A stretch of DNA of 41,897 nt from Curtobacterium sp. MMLR14_010 (lineage in GTDB: Bacteria; Actinomycetota; Actinomycetes; Actinomycetales; Microbacteriaceae), in contig NZ_MJGV01000046.1 of the NCBI RefSeq assembly GCF_001865015.1, forward strand, positions 637,160 to 679,056. Reading direction: 5' to 3'. Under the pieces are notes generated by a model that saw nothing but the letters and a program-made list of their open reading frames with translations, had not been told where the DNA came from and ran no database searches. This document shows positions 19,478 through 28,440 of this stretch, in pieces. Within the stretch, counting starts at the first letter, position 1, and every line of letters begins with the position of its first letter. A program made the position numbers and the translations under genes.

Positions 19478-19497
19478 CCGCACCGAGCCTCCCGGCC
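19478..19497 (-). repeat. Copy of the GGGAGGCNCGG intergenic motif
   Basis: On the minus strand GGCCGGGAGGCTCGGTGCGG. It matches bases 1-19 (arm of the window-start palindrome) with one substitution over the shared part. Its second palindrome arm is degenerate (toward 19446). Confidence 0.6.
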
Positions 19498-19518
19498 GGG
19501 TCCGACGGTCAGTCCGAC

Positions 19519-20685
19519 TCAGACGACCGCGTGCGCCGGGGCCGGCAGTGCGCCCAGGCCGCGCCGGAGGTCCTCCGGGGTCGCCGCCAGGCAGACGCGG
19601 ATCCAGCCCTCGCCGGAGCGGCCGAACGCGCTGCCCGGTGCCACGGCGACGCGCTCCCGCTGCAGGAAGGCCAACGCCCACGCGGCCACGTCCCCCTGCG
19701 TGGCGTGCGCGACGTCGATCCACAGGTAGAAGGAGCCGTCGGGGGCGTTGTACCGGATGCCCGCGGCGTCGAGGACGTCGGTCGCGACCTCGAGGTTGGC
19801 GCGGTAGTGCTCGCGGGCGTCGCGCACGGCGGAGTGGTCCCCCACGATCGCTGCGAGGGCTGCGTACTGGTCGGGCTCGGCGACGCAGCTGATCATCGAC
19901 TCCTGCACCGTGCGCATCGTCGGCCCGAGGCCCTTCGGCGTCACGAGGTAGCCGACGCGGACCCCGGTCATCGCGTACGTCTTGCTCAGCGAGAAGGCGG
20001 TGAACACGCGGTCGTCCTCGTCGAGCGCGGCCAGGCTGACGTGGCGGGTGCCGTAGGTGAAGTACTCGTAGACCTCGTCGCTGACCACCCAGAGGTCGTG
20101 CTCCTTCGCGAACGCCAGGATCCGCCGGAGCGTCGCCTCGCCGAACACCGTGCCGAGCGGGTTCGACGGCGAGTTGACCACGATGGCCCGGGTCCGCTCG
20201 GTCACGCTCGCCGCGAGCGCGTCGAGGTCCGGCTCGAACCCGTGCTCCGGCCCGAGCCGGTACGGCACCGGCGTCGCGCCGATGATGTGGGCGTTCATCG
20301 TGAACGTCGTGTAACCGGGGTCCGGCACGAGGACCTCGTCGCCGGGGCTGAGCACGAGGGTCATCGCCTGGAACAGCGCCTGCGTCGCGCCGATCGTCAT
20401 CCAGATCTGCTCGAGGTCGGCCTCGATGCGGTTCTCGCGCCGGAGCTTCTCCTGCACGGCCAGGCGCAGCGGCGTGATGCCGCCGTTCGGGGTGTACCCG
20501 GTGCGGTCCTCGGACCAGGCGCGTCGGGCCGCGTCGCCGATGTGCGTGGCCACCGGGACGTCGGGTTCGCCGATGACGAGCATGGTGACGTCCTCGCCGT
20601 CGGCCTGCAGCAGCGCGGCCTGCTCGAAGACGCGGCGGATGCCGGAGGCGGGGACGGTGTCGATCCGAGGTGCGAGGGACGGCAT
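19519..20685 (-). CDS. Pyridoxal-phosphate aminotransferase, class I/II
   Basis: The 388-residue fold-type I aminotransferase has PLP-binding K235 in [19 protein letters not shown] at 171-179, SDEVYE at 202-207, and a substrate-carboxylate Arg in EGWIRVCLA near 367. It belongs to the aspartate aminotransferase group; donor and acceptor cannot be assigned. The ATG at 20685 is chosen because [17 protein letters not shown] is the family start and TACCGT lies 7 nt upstream. The open frame continues further, but only through a 24-nt repeat array. Confidence 0.92.
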   Translation of the reverse strand: MPSLAPRIDTVPASGIRRVFEQAALLQADGEDVTMLVIGEPDVPVATHIGDAARRAWSEDRTGYTPNGGITPLRLAVQEKLRRENRIEADLEQIWMTIGATQALFQAMTLVLSPGDEVLVPDPGYTTFTMNAHIIGATPVPYRLGPEHGFEPDLDALAASVTERTRAIVVNSPSNPLGTVFGEATLRRILAFAKEHDLWVVSDEVYEYFTYGTRHVSLAALDEDDRVFTAFSLSKTYAMTGVRVGYLVTPKGLGPTMRTVQESMISCVAEPDQYAALAAIVGDHSAVRDAREHYRANLEVATDVLDAAGIRYNAPDGSFYLWIDVAHATQGDVAAWALAFLQRERVAVAPGSAFGRSGEGWIRVCLAATPEDLRRGLGALPAPAHAVV

Positions 20686-20692
20686 GCCCGCC

Positions 20693-20698
20693 ACGGTA
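20693..20698 (-). promoter_or_regulatory. -10 box of the aminotransferase gene
   Basis: TACCGT, seven bases, ATG. It is immediately flanked upstream by three 24-nt repeats. Confidence 0.55.
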
Positions 20699-20704
20699 AC
20701 CCCC

Positions 20705-20776
20705 ACGTGTTTCCGGGTGGTGACGCGAGCGTGTCCCCGTGCGGTGACGCCCGCGTGGTTCCGCGCGGTTCCGCGG
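20705..20776. repeat. Three degenerate 24-nt tandem repeats
   Basis: Units at 20705-20728, 20729-20752 and 20753-20776 share the pattern RCGTGnnnCCGnGnGGT. Neighbouring units match at 17/24 and 16/24 positions by my count. They lie just upstream of the aminotransferase -10 box, between it and the rpsT promoter. Confidence 0.55.
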
Positions 20777-20797
20777 GTTCGGGGCGTGTCGTGCGCG

Positions 20798-20826
20798 TTG
20801 ATCCGCACCCCTGACCCTGGTAATGT
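20798..20826 (+). promoter_or_regulatory. rpsT promoter
   Basis: -35 TTGATC (20798-20803), 17-nt spacer, -10 TAATGT (20821-20826). This is the best sigma70-type promoter in the window and leaves a leader of about 100 nt. Confidence 0.8.
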
Positions 20827-20855
20827 GGCTTGCTGGCTTACGCGTTCCGTCGCCC

Positions 20856-20912
20856 ACGGGTGGAACGCGATGCGACCAAGGGCCCCTCTACCCAGCGGTC
20901 GCGACCACCCGT
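20856..20912 (+). promoter_or_regulatory. Structured rpsT 5' leader
   Basis: Two nested stems: outer ACGGGTGG (20856-20863) with CCACCCGT (20905-20912), inner GCGACC (20872-20877) with GGTCGC (20897-20902). The apical loop is 19 nt. The ribosome-binding site follows 12 nt later. It is a candidate autoregulatory site for S20, or a stability element. Confidence 0.6.
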
Positions 20913-20935
20913 CCGAGACGAAGCAGGAGCAACAC

Positions 20936-21196
20936 ATGGCGAACATCAAGTCGCAGATGAAGCGCATCAAGACCAACCTCAAGGCCACCGAGCGCAACAA
21001 GGCCTACAAGTCCGAGCTGAAGACGTTCATCCGCCACACCAACGAGGCCATCGTCGCCGGCGACAAGGAGAAGGCCACCGCCGCTCTCGCCGTCGCGTCG
21101 AAGAAGCTCGACAAGGCCGTGAGCAAGGGCGTCATCCACAAGAACCAGGCCGCGAACCGCAAGTCGGCCATCGCGAAGAAGGTCAGCGCGCTCTGA
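20936..21196 (+). CDS. rpsT: 30S ribosomal protein S20
   Basis: The 86-residue, very basic primary 16S rRNA-binding protein has the family pattern [14 protein letters not shown] at the start and [19 protein letters not shown] at the end. AGGAG lies 7 nt before the ATG. It is monocistronic, with its own promoter, a long structured leader and an intrinsic terminator. It is divergent from the aminotransferase and convergent with holA. Confidence 0.98.
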   Translation: MANIKSQMKRIKTNLKATERNKAYKSELKTFIRHTNEAIVAGDKEKATAALAVASKKLDKAVSKGVIHKNQAANRKSAIAKKVSAL

Positions 21197-21215
21197 GCGT
21201 CTGATCCTCTCGAAA

Positions 21216-21252
21216 GGCCCCGTACCGTCCCGGTGCGGGGCCTTCGTCGTTC
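21216..21252 (+). terminator. Intrinsic terminator of rpsT
   Basis: A 12-bp stem (GGCCCCGTACCG with CGGTGCGGGGCC, one G-U pair) with loop TCC is followed by TTCGTCGTTC. It begins 19 nt after the stop codon. Confidence 0.88.
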
Positions 21253-21343
21253 CCGGGGGCGGGGGCGTGCGGGCGCGCTGACGCGCGGACGGCTGCACGG
21301 CTGGTTTCGGATGGCGTCGGCGGCGGCGCGGCTGGTTCCGGCT

Positions 21344-21415
21344 GGCGTCGCACAACGGAGATCCGCTGACGCCGCCGAAGTCCGCGGTTCGAGCCGACAC
21401 CGGTTGTGCGGCGTC
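21344..21415. repeat. Imperfect 13-bp inverted repeat in the rpsT-holA gap
   Basis: GGCGTCGCACAAC (21344-21356) pairs with GTTGTGCGGCGTC (21403-21415) at 11 of 13 positions. The loop is 46 nt. The rest of 21253-21420 is GC-rich with no credible gene. Confidence 0.45.
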
Positions 21416-21420
21416 GGCCT

Positions 21421-21527
21421 GGAGGCTCGGCTCAGCTCTCCGGGCTCGCCTCGTCGGGCGATGGTGCGCCGCCGGCCGGGAGGCTCGGCTCAGCTCACCG
21501 GGGCTCGCCGCGTCGGGCGATGGTGCG
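21421..21527. repeat. Tandem duplication of the holA 3' end
   Basis: 48 bases at 21421-21468 reappear as 49 bases at 21479-21527 with two substitutions and one indel (period 58). The second copy contains the last codons and stop of holA; the first lies just beyond the stop. Both copies begin GGAGGCTCGGCTCAGCTC. Confidence 0.85.
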
Positions 21528-22514
21528 GACCATGACCTCGAGCGCGTAGTGGGCGTCGCGCGAGCCGCCCTTCACCGCGGTGTCGGCCTCGGCGATGCTG
21601 ATGATCGCGTTCGCCAGGCCGGACTCGCTCCACCCGGCGACGTCGCGCTGCGCACGCTGCACCTGCCACGGCGCCATGCCGAGCGCCGACGCGGCCTGCC
21701 CGCTCGAGCCCCGGAAGGCACTGACCTTCGCCATGGTCCGGATCTTGCTCGCGAACGCGGCGACGATCGGCACGGGGGCCTCTCCCGTCGCCAGGGCGTG
21801 CCGCAGCTCGACGATCGCCGGTGCGGACCGGCCCGCGAGCGCGATGTCCGCGACCTTGAACGCATTGGTCTCGACGCGGCCGCCGTAGTACTTGTCGACG
21901 ACGCGGTCGGTGATCTCCTGGGCCTCGTCCGCCAGGAGCTGTCGACACGCTGCGGCCAGTTCGGCCAGGTCGTCGGCGAACGCAGCGACCAGCGTGCGCA
22001 CGGCCGAGGGCGCGATCTTGCGTCGGGCGGCGCGGAACTCGGCGTTCACGAAGTCGATGCGGTCGGTCTCCCGCTTGAGCTCGTCGCACTGGACCTCGAT
22101 CCCCCCGCCCACGCCGCTGCGGATCGTGTCGAGGAGCTTCTTCCCGCGCACCCCTCCCCCGTGCCGCAGCACGAGGGTGACGTCGTCGGCCGGGTTGCCC
22201 AGGTACGAGATCGTCTCCGTGATGAAGGCATCGGTGCACTTCTCGACGTTGGTGACCCGCACGAGCCGCGGCTCGCCGAAGAGCGACGGGCTGGCGAGCG
22301 TCGCCAGCAGCCCGGGCGCGTACTGGTCGGCTTCGAGGTCGTGGACCTCGAGCGCGGGGTCCTCGCCGACGAGCAGGTCGCGGAGCATGCCGGTGGCGCG
22401 CTCGGCGAGGAAGGTCTCCGGGCCGGTCACGAGGACGACGGGTGCGGGCCGGATGCTCGACCACGGGACCTGGTCGATCTTCGCGGCGGCGCGCGCGGGC
22501 TTCTTGGCGGGCAT
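21495..22514 (-). CDS. holA: DNA polymerase III subunit delta
   Basis: The 339-residue clamp-loader subunit opens the beta clamp. The N-terminal AAA-like fold lacks a functional Walker motif, as usual for delta; it includes LVTGPETFLAERAT (28-41) and VTNVEKCTDAF. The C-terminal collar domain contains FKVADIALAGRSAPAI. GGAAGGA lies shortly upstream of the ATG at 22514, and a TAGACT box about 24 nt before that may serve as -10. The 3' end, including the stop, is part of a tandem duplication. Confidence 0.95.
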   Translation of the reverse strand: MPAKKPARAAAKIDQVPWSSIRPAPVVLVTGPETFLAERATGMLRDLLVGEDPALEVHDLEADQYAPGLLATLASPSLFGEPRLVRVTNVEKCTDAFITETISYLGNPADDVTLVLRHGGGVRGKKLLDTIRSGVGGGIEVQCDELKRETDRIDFVNAEFRAARRKIAPSAVRTLVAAFADDLAELAAACRQLLADEAQEITDRVVDKYYGGRVETNAFKVADIALAGRSAPAIVELRHALATGEAPVPIVAAFASKIRTMAKVSAFRGSSGQAASALGMAPWQVQRAQRDVAGWSESGLANAIISIAEADTAVKGGSRDAHYALEVMVRTIARRGEPR

Positions 22515-22543
22515 GCGGTCCTTCCGACGGTACGGGGTCGAGT

Positions 22544-24942
22544 CTACGGGCCGCCCCCGACGCGGACGGGCCGCGTGGTGGTGCAGATGATGGTTCCACC
22601 GGAGGTCCCGACGGGCTCCGCGGCAGCTGCCGTTCCGTCCAGACCTCGGGGCCGGAGGCTCCCCCGCTGACCACGATCGTCCCCTGCAGGTCCGTGCGGA
22701 ACGGCGTCGTGCCCGCTGCGGCGAGCAAGTCGAGGGCGCGCTCGGTCGGGTGTCCGTAGGTGTTGTCCGCGCCCACGCCGATGAGGCCGACCGGCGCCGC
22801 GAGCTCCCGGTAGAGCGTGGGGTCCTGGTCCGCTGAACCGTGGTGTGCCACCTTCACGAGGTCGACCGGCCCGAGCGCCGCCGACGTCGGGCCCGGCCCG
22901 CGCAGCCGCCGTTGCGCCGTGGTGTCGAGATCGCCGAGGAACACCCCGGTCAGGCACGTCGGGCACTCCGGGGGTCGGTCCGTCCGCAGCACGATGCTCG
23001 CGTCGTTGCCGCTCGTCCGGTCCCCCGCCCGTGGCCAGAGCACCCGCCACGGCATGCGCCCGAGGACCCCGTGCACGCCGTCGTCAGCGCGCCGGACATC
23101 GACCCCCGCGGCCGTGAGCCGTCGGAGCACCCCGGTGTCGGCCGGCCGCGCTGGCGGTCCGACCAGCGCGAGGTCCACGTCAGCCACGACCTCGTCCACC
23201 GCTCCGACGTGGTCCTCGTCGTAGTGCGTCAGCACGAGCAAGTCGATCCGGTCGACGCCGAGCAGGTCGAGGCACCGCCGGAGCCGAGCGGGGTCGTCGC
23301 CGACGTCGATGAGCGCCGTGCTCGCGTCGTCTCGCAGGAGGACCGCGTCCCCCTGCCCGACGTCGCACATCGCCACGGACCAGTTCCGCGGCAGCCCGGC
23401 GCGGGTCAGGACCGCCGGCACGAGCGTCGTCGCCAGGCCGATGACGGTCACCACCGTGGCGACGAGCACGAGCGGCACCCGGGCGGCCGCGGGCGCGAGC
23501 ACCGCGGCGATGACGGCCCCGCTGACGACCGCGGCCGCCACCACACCGACGACTCCGGCTGGCCACGGGAGCGATGCCACAGGCAGCCCGGCAGCCAGGT
23601 GGGCGATGACCCCGATCACGGCAGCGGGAGCCCAGGCGACCGCCGCCACGACGCTCGCGGCGGCCGGCCACAGCGGCGACAGGACGCACGCCAGCAGCCC
23701 GATGACCGTGACCACGGGGGCGAACGGCTCGGCCAGCAGGTTGGCCGGTACCGCGTACGTCGGCAGGGCGGGCGCGAGCGGGATCGTCAGCGGCCAGCAC
23801 GCCACCTGCGCGGCGACCGGCACAGCCACGGCGGCGGCCACCGGCGTCCAGCAACGCCGAGCGAGCAGCGCCGTCAGCGGCGGCCCGAGCACGACGATGC
23901 CAGCGGTCGCGAGCACCGAGAGGCCGAAGGCGAAGGACCGGGCGAACCACGGGTCGACGACGAGCATCCCGACCGCGGCGACGGCGATGAGCGGCACGCC
24001 CCGGACCGGACGACCGGCCAGGTGCACGACGAGCACGACGACGGCCATGACGTTCGCGCGGAGGATCGACGGATCCGGGCGGACCAGCACGACGAACCCG
24101 ACGAGGAGCACCACCGCCAGCGACGCACGAGCACCACGGCCGAGCCCCGCCGCACGCCCGAGCAGCACCACGAGGGCCACGATGACCGCGCAGTTCGACC
24201 CCGAGACCGCGGTCAGGTGGGTCAGCGCGCTGGCCTCCATCGCTGCCTCGGTCGCCGGGTCCAGACCGCTGCGGTCACCGATCGCCAGCCCGCGGAGCAA
24301 CGAGCCACCGGGCTGTGGCAGGTCCGCGGTCACGGCGGCGAAGGCCTGGCGCGCGTGGTCCGTCAGCGCGAGCAGCCCGGTCGGCGGCTCGGTGACGGGC
24401 GTCCCGCGGAGGAACACCACGAACGCCGTGGTGGCTCCGGGCTCGTCGGGTTCGAGCGTTGCGCCCGCGAGCAGCGTCGTGCCGGCGCCGAGCGTGCCCG
24501 GACGGGGAGCGTCGTCGTCCGCCGCGGGGACGACCCGGACGGGCACGTCCAGCCCGGTCGTGGTGCCGGCCGCGCGCAGGGTCGCCAGGACGGAGCGGTC
24601 CGCCGCGGTGAGGTCGCGGTCGAGTACCACCGTCACGTGCGCCGACCGCCCGGCCAGGGCCTCCACCGCCACCGGGGTCCGGCGAGCGTCCCCGACCGCG
24701 GCGGCGACGGCGACCAGGCACACGAACGCGGCCGTCGTCACCACGAGCCCCACCACGGCCTGGACCCGGTCGCCGGGCGATCGGACCCACAGCAGGGTGG
24801 TCCCCACGAGGAGCACCACGCCGGCGACCGCTGCCACCGTCCATGCCACCGACGCCGACCCGACGAGCACGGCGGCGACCACCCAGGCGAGGGCGACGGG
24901 CAGAGCGATGCGCAGGTCAGCTCGGTCGGGTGCGATGCTCAC
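22544..24942 (-). CDS. comEC: ComEC/Rec2-family DNA uptake channel, apparent 3' frameshift
   Basis: A multi-pass membrane protein for transport of single-stranded DNA. It has an N-terminal hydrophobic region, the Competence domain with ALTHLTAVSGSNCAVIVAL (near 240-260), and a C-terminal metallo-beta-lactamase-like domain with LTHYDEDHVGA near residue 570. The frame is sound to GPEVWTER (Trp codon 768 at 22641-22639) but then finds no stop until 21490, running across all of holA. The -1 frame ends at TAG 22546-22544, 29 nt before holA, and has better G/C third positions over the last 20 codons. I therefore mark 22544 as the probable end; the length is not a multiple of three. The GTG start overlaps the comEA stop. 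Confidence 0.75.
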
Positions 24943-25694
24943 ACGCGCACCCGGTCCTGCAGCTCGGCGAAGCGGCCGTCCCCGATCCCGCTGACGTCGA
25001 GCAGGTCCTCGACCGCCGAGAACCGCCCGTGCTCGTCCCGCCACGCGAGGATCCGCTGCGCCAGCCCCGGACCGATCCCGGGCAGGGTCTCGAGCGTGGC
25101 CTGGTCGGCCGTGTTGAGGTCGACGACGTCCGACGCCGCGGCGCCGGACATCCCAGGACCGGACCCAGCCCCAGCACCAGGTCCAGCCCCAGCCCCAGCG
25201 GACCCAGCAGCACCAGCAGCGCCCCCACCGTCCGCCTCCAGCGCCTGCGGCACGTCGCCCTCACCGACCCGCGGCACGTACAGCCGCTCCCCGTCCACGA
25301 GCGGCCGTGCCAGGTTGAGCCGAGCCAGGTCCGCGTCCCCGGACGCCCCACCCGCCGCCTCGAGCGCATCGGTGACCCGGCCGCCCCCGGGCACCGTGAC
25401 CACCCCGGCGTGCGCCACGGCCCCGAGCACGTGCACGACGACCGACGGCGGCACGGACGCCGACGCCGACGCCGACGGACCAAGAGGACGACCCGAAGCC
25501 GACGCAGCACCAGCACCAGCACCAGCACCACCCCCTGCCGGTACAGACGCAACCGCCGACGCCGCCCCCGTCACCGACGTCACCCCACCAGCACCGCTCC
25601 CCCGCGCACCGAGCACGATGACGACCAGCGCGATGACCACCACCACAGCGGCGACGACGAGCGCCGCGCGGGGCGAGAGCGTGAACCGGGACAT
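24939..25694 (-). CDS. comEA: ComEA-family DNA-binding protein (SLBB + helix-hairpin-helix)
   Basis: The 251-residue membrane-anchored protein binds incoming DNA for ComEC. It has an N-terminal helix (about 9-31), Ala/Gly/Ser-rich low-complexity linkers, an SLBB domain (about 86-148, VVVHVLGAVAHAGVV to GERLYVPRVGE) and a C-terminal tandem HhH (VDLNTADQATLETLPGIGPGLAQRI, about 190-248). ATG 25694 is preferred over an upstream one because TAGCGT lies 7 nt before it. No pilus or other competence genes are visible nearby. Confidence 0.9.
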   Translation of the reverse strand: MSRFTLSPRAALVVAAVVVVIALVVIVLGARGSGAGGVTSVTGAASAVASVPAGGGAGAGAGAASASGRPLGPSASASASVPPSVVVHVLGAVAHAGVVTVPGGGRVTDALEAAGGASGDADLARLNLARPLVDGERLYVPRVGEGDVPQALEADGGGAAGAAGSAGAGAGPGAGAGSGPGMSGAAASDVVDLNTADQATLETLPGIGPGLAQRILAWRDEHGRFSAVEDLLDVSGIGDGRFAELQDRVRV

Positions 25695-25701
25695 GGCCGG
25701 A

Positions 25702-25707
25702 ACGCTA
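25702..25707 (-). promoter_or_regulatory. -10 box of comEA-comEC
   Basis: TAGCGT, seven bases, ATG; leaderless arrangement. Confidence 0.5.
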
Positions 25708-25787
25708 CGGAGCCCGGCCACCCGGCCGGGCTCCGACGAGCGACACCGTGGACGACCGACGTCGCCAGTCGGTTGTGGAGGAGTCGA

Positions 25788-28343
25788 CTACCCCTTGATC
25801 GCGATGTTCACGAGCTTCGGCGCCCGCACGATGACCTTCACGACCTCGCGGTCGCCGATGTACCGCTGCACGGACTTCGACGCCCGCGCGAGCCGCTCGA
25901 GCTCGTCGGCCTCGATCGACTTCGACACCTCGAACGAGTCACGCACCTTGCCGTTGACCTGGACCACCGCGGTCAGGGTCTCCTGCACGAGCAGCGTCGG
26001 GTCGGCCTTGCGCCACCCGTACGTGGCGACCGAGGCGTCGTAGCCCAGCGTCTGCCACATCTCCTCGCCGGTGTACGGCGCGAAGACGCTGAGCCCGAGG
26101 GCCACGGTCTCCACGGCCTCGCGCACGGCGGGGTCGCCCGCACCGGGACCGCTGTCGATCGCCTTGCGCGTGACGTTCACCAGGTCCATGAGCCGCGCGA
26201 TCACGACGTTGAACTTGAACGACTCCATCAGCCCGGGGGCGTCGGAGAGGAACCGGTGGGTGACCTGGCGGACCGCGCGGTCGCCGTCGGCCCACACGGC
26301 GTCCGGCGTCGAGGTGACGTCGGTCGCCAGGCGGTAGGCCCGCGCCAGGAACCGGGCAGAGGCTGCCGGGGAGACGTCCTCCCAGTTGATGTCGTCCTCC
26401 GGCGGACCGGCGAAGCCCATCACCAGGCGGATGGCGTCGACACCGTGCGCGTCGAGTTCGTCACCGAGGGAGACGCCGCCCTTCGACTTCGACATCTTCG
26501 AGCCGCCCGAGAGCACCATGCCCTGGTTCAGCAGCGCCGAGAACGGCTCGGTGAAGTCGAGGTAGCCGAGGTCGAACAGCACCTTGGTGACGAACCGCGC
26601 GTACAGCAGGTGCAGGATCGCGTGCTCGACACCGCCGATGTACTGGTCGACGGGTGCCCACTTGTTCACGAGCGCCGGGTCGAAGGCCTGGGTGTCGTCG
26701 TTCGCGGACAGGAAGCGCAGGAAGTACCACGACGAGTCGACGAACGTGTCCATCGTGTCGGCGTCGCGCTTGGCGGGGGTGCCGTCGACCGGGTTCGGCA
26801 CGTTCACCCAGTCGGTGGCTCCGCCTAGCGGTGACGTGCCCTTCGGCTTCAGGTCGAGGCCCTCGGTGGAGGGCAGCACGACGGGCAACTGGTCCTCCGG
26901 CACCGGGTACTCGGTGCCGTCCTCGCCGTGGATGATCGGGATCGGGGTGCCCCAGAAGCGCTGACGCGAGATCAGCCAGTCGCGCAGACGGTACGTCTTC
27001 GCTGCACGACCGGTCCCGCGCTCGTCGAGGAGCTTGATGGCCGCGGTGATCGCGTGCTGCTTGCTCATGCCGTCGAGCGGTCCGGAGTTGATCATCCGAC
27101 CGGTGCCGGTCAGCGCCTGGCCGGTGCTGACCGGGTCGAGCGAGGGGATGTCGAAGTCGTCGAGCGTCGCGCCCTCGGGGATCACCGGGATCGCGCCGGT
27201 CACGGCCGCGTTCGTGTCGACGACGACCTTCACGGGCAGGTCGAACGTCCGCGCGAAGTCGAGGTCGCGCTGGTCGTGCGCCGGCACCGCCATGACCGCA
27301 CCGTGGCCGTAGTCGGCGAGGACGTAGTCGGCGGCCCAGATCGGCAGGCGCTCCCCCGTCAGCGGGTGGATCGCGAACCGGTCGAGCGGCACACCGGTCT
27401 TCGGGCGGTCCGCGTTCTGCCGGTCGATCTCGGAGGTCTTCTGCGTGGCAACGAGGTAGTCCTCGAACGCGGCGCGGGTGTCGTCACCGGCAGTTGCGAC
27501 CAGTGACGCCGCCAGGTCCGAGTCCGGCGCCACGACGAGGAACGTCACGCCGTGGATGGTGTCCGGCCGGGTGGTGAAGACGGTCACGGGCTCGTCGCGG
27601 CCCTCGATCACGAAGTCGACGTCGGCACCGACCGAGCGGCCGATCCAGTTGCGCTGCATCGCGATGACCTTGGCGGGCCAGCGGCCCTCGAGCTGGTTCA
27701 GGTCGTCGAGCAGCCGGTCCGCGTACTCGGTGATCCCGAAGTACCACTGCGTCAGCTTCTTCTTGACGACGACGGCGCCGGAGCGGTCCGAGGTGCCGTC
27801 CGGCAGGACCTGCTCGTTCGCCAGCACGGTCTGGTCCACCGGGTCCCAGTTGACCCAGCTGTCCTTGCGGTAGGCCAGGCCCTTCTCGTACATCTTCAGG
27901 AACAGCCACTGGTTCCACTTGTAGTACTCGGGGTCAGAGGTGTGGATCTCCGTGGACCAGTCGAAGGACGGCGCGTAGCGCTTGAACGAGGCCTTCTGCT
28001 GCGCGATGTTCGCGTAGGTCCAGTCCTTCGGGTCGACGCCCCGCTTGATCGCCGCGTTCTCCGCGGGCAGGCCGAAGGAGTCCCAGCCGATCGGGTGCAG
28101 GACGTTGAAGCCCTGCTGCCGCCAGTAGCGCGCCACGAAGTCGCCGAGCGCCCAGTTCTCCGCGTGCCCCATGTGCAGGTCGCCCGACGGGTACGGGAAC
28201 ATCTCGAGGATGTACTTCCGCGGACGACGGTCGTCGGGGTCGGCGGTGAAGAGGCCGAGCGCTTCCCAGCGTCCCTGCCACTTGTCCTGGATGCGACGGA
28301 AGTCGTAGGCGTTCGGGTCCTCGACGTGCTGCTCGTTGGTCAC
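25788..28343 (-). CDS. leuS: Leucyl-tRNA synthetase
   Basis: The 851-residue class Ia enzyme charges tRNA-Leu. It has the HIGH motif as HMGH (57-60 in [16 protein letters not shown]), the CP1 editing domain with the TTRPDT stretch ([11 protein letters not shown]), KMSKS at 616-620, then the anticodon-binding domain. The GTG at 28343 has GAGAG 4 nt upstream. Upstream frame extension reaches into cydC and is a shadow. A short leader of about 55 nt follows a TAATCT box; no T-box structure or specifier is seen. Confidence 0.97.
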   Translation of the reverse strand: MTNEQHVEDPNAYDFRRIQDKWQGRWEALGLFTADPDDRRPRKYILEMFPYPSGDLHMGHAENWALGDFVARYWRQQGFNVLHPIGWDSFGLPAENAAIKRGVDPKDWTYANIAQQKASFKRYAPSFDWSTEIHTSDPEYYKWNQWLFLKMYEKGLAYRKDSWVNWDPVDQTVLANEQVLPDGTSDRSGAVVVKKKLTQWYFGITEYADRLLDDLNQLEGRWPAKVIAMQRNWIGRSVGADVDFVIEGRDEPVTVFTTRPDTIHGVTFLVVAPDSDLAASLVATAGDDTRAAFEDYLVATQKTSEIDRQNADRPKTGVPLDRFAIHPLTGERLPIWAADYVLADYGHGAVMAVPAHDQRDLDFARTFDLPVKVVVDTNAAVTGAIPVIPEGATLDDFDIPSLDPVSTGQALTGTGRMINSGPLDGMSKQHAITAAIKLLDERGTGRAAKTYRLRDWLISRQRFWGTPIPIIHGEDGTEYPVPEDQLPVVLPSTEGLDLKPKGTSPLGGATDWVNVPNPVDGTPAKRDADTMDTFVDSSWYFLRFLSANDDTQAFDPALVNKWAPVDQYIGGVEHAILHLLYARFVTKVLFDLGYLDFTEPFSALLNQGMVLSGGSKMSKSKGGVSLGDELDAHGVDAIRLVMGFAGPPEDDINWEDVSPAASARFLARAYRLATDVTSTPDAVWADGDRAVRQVTHRFLSDAPGLMESFKFNVVIARLMDLVNVTRKAIDSGPGAGDPAVREAVETVALGLSVFAPYTGEEMWQTLGYDASVATYGWRKADPTLLVQETLTAVVQVNGKVRDSFEVSKSIEADELERLARASKSVQRYIGDREVVKVIVRAPKLVNIAIKG

Positions 28344-28402
28344 GGAACTCTCAATCGGTCTGGAGGCGCGGTGCAGGTCGCGCGGACGTGCGCCGGTCCC
28401 CA

Positions 28403-28408
28403 AGATTA
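28403..28408 (-). promoter_or_regulatory. Putative -10 box of leuS
   Basis: TAATCT on the minus strand, about 60 nt before the GTG. It is the only AT-rich hexamer in the 97-nt gap to cydC; no clear -35 is seen. Confidence 0.45.
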
Positions 28409-28440
28409 CAAGGCCGGTGCGACGGTGCGGGACACCGCGC

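Noticed and set aside
21233..21535. 100-codon frame downstream of rpsT
   Set aside because: It starts inside the terminator hairpin and runs into the holA 3' end in antisense; no coding character.
21490..22543. Continuation of the comEC frame across holA
   Set aside because: The extension is Arg/Pro-rich and lies out of frame over the well-supported holA gene.
28344..28440. Possible T-box riboswitch in front of leuS
   Set aside because: Only 97 nt separate the genes, with no T-box consensus, specifier loop or antiterminator visible.
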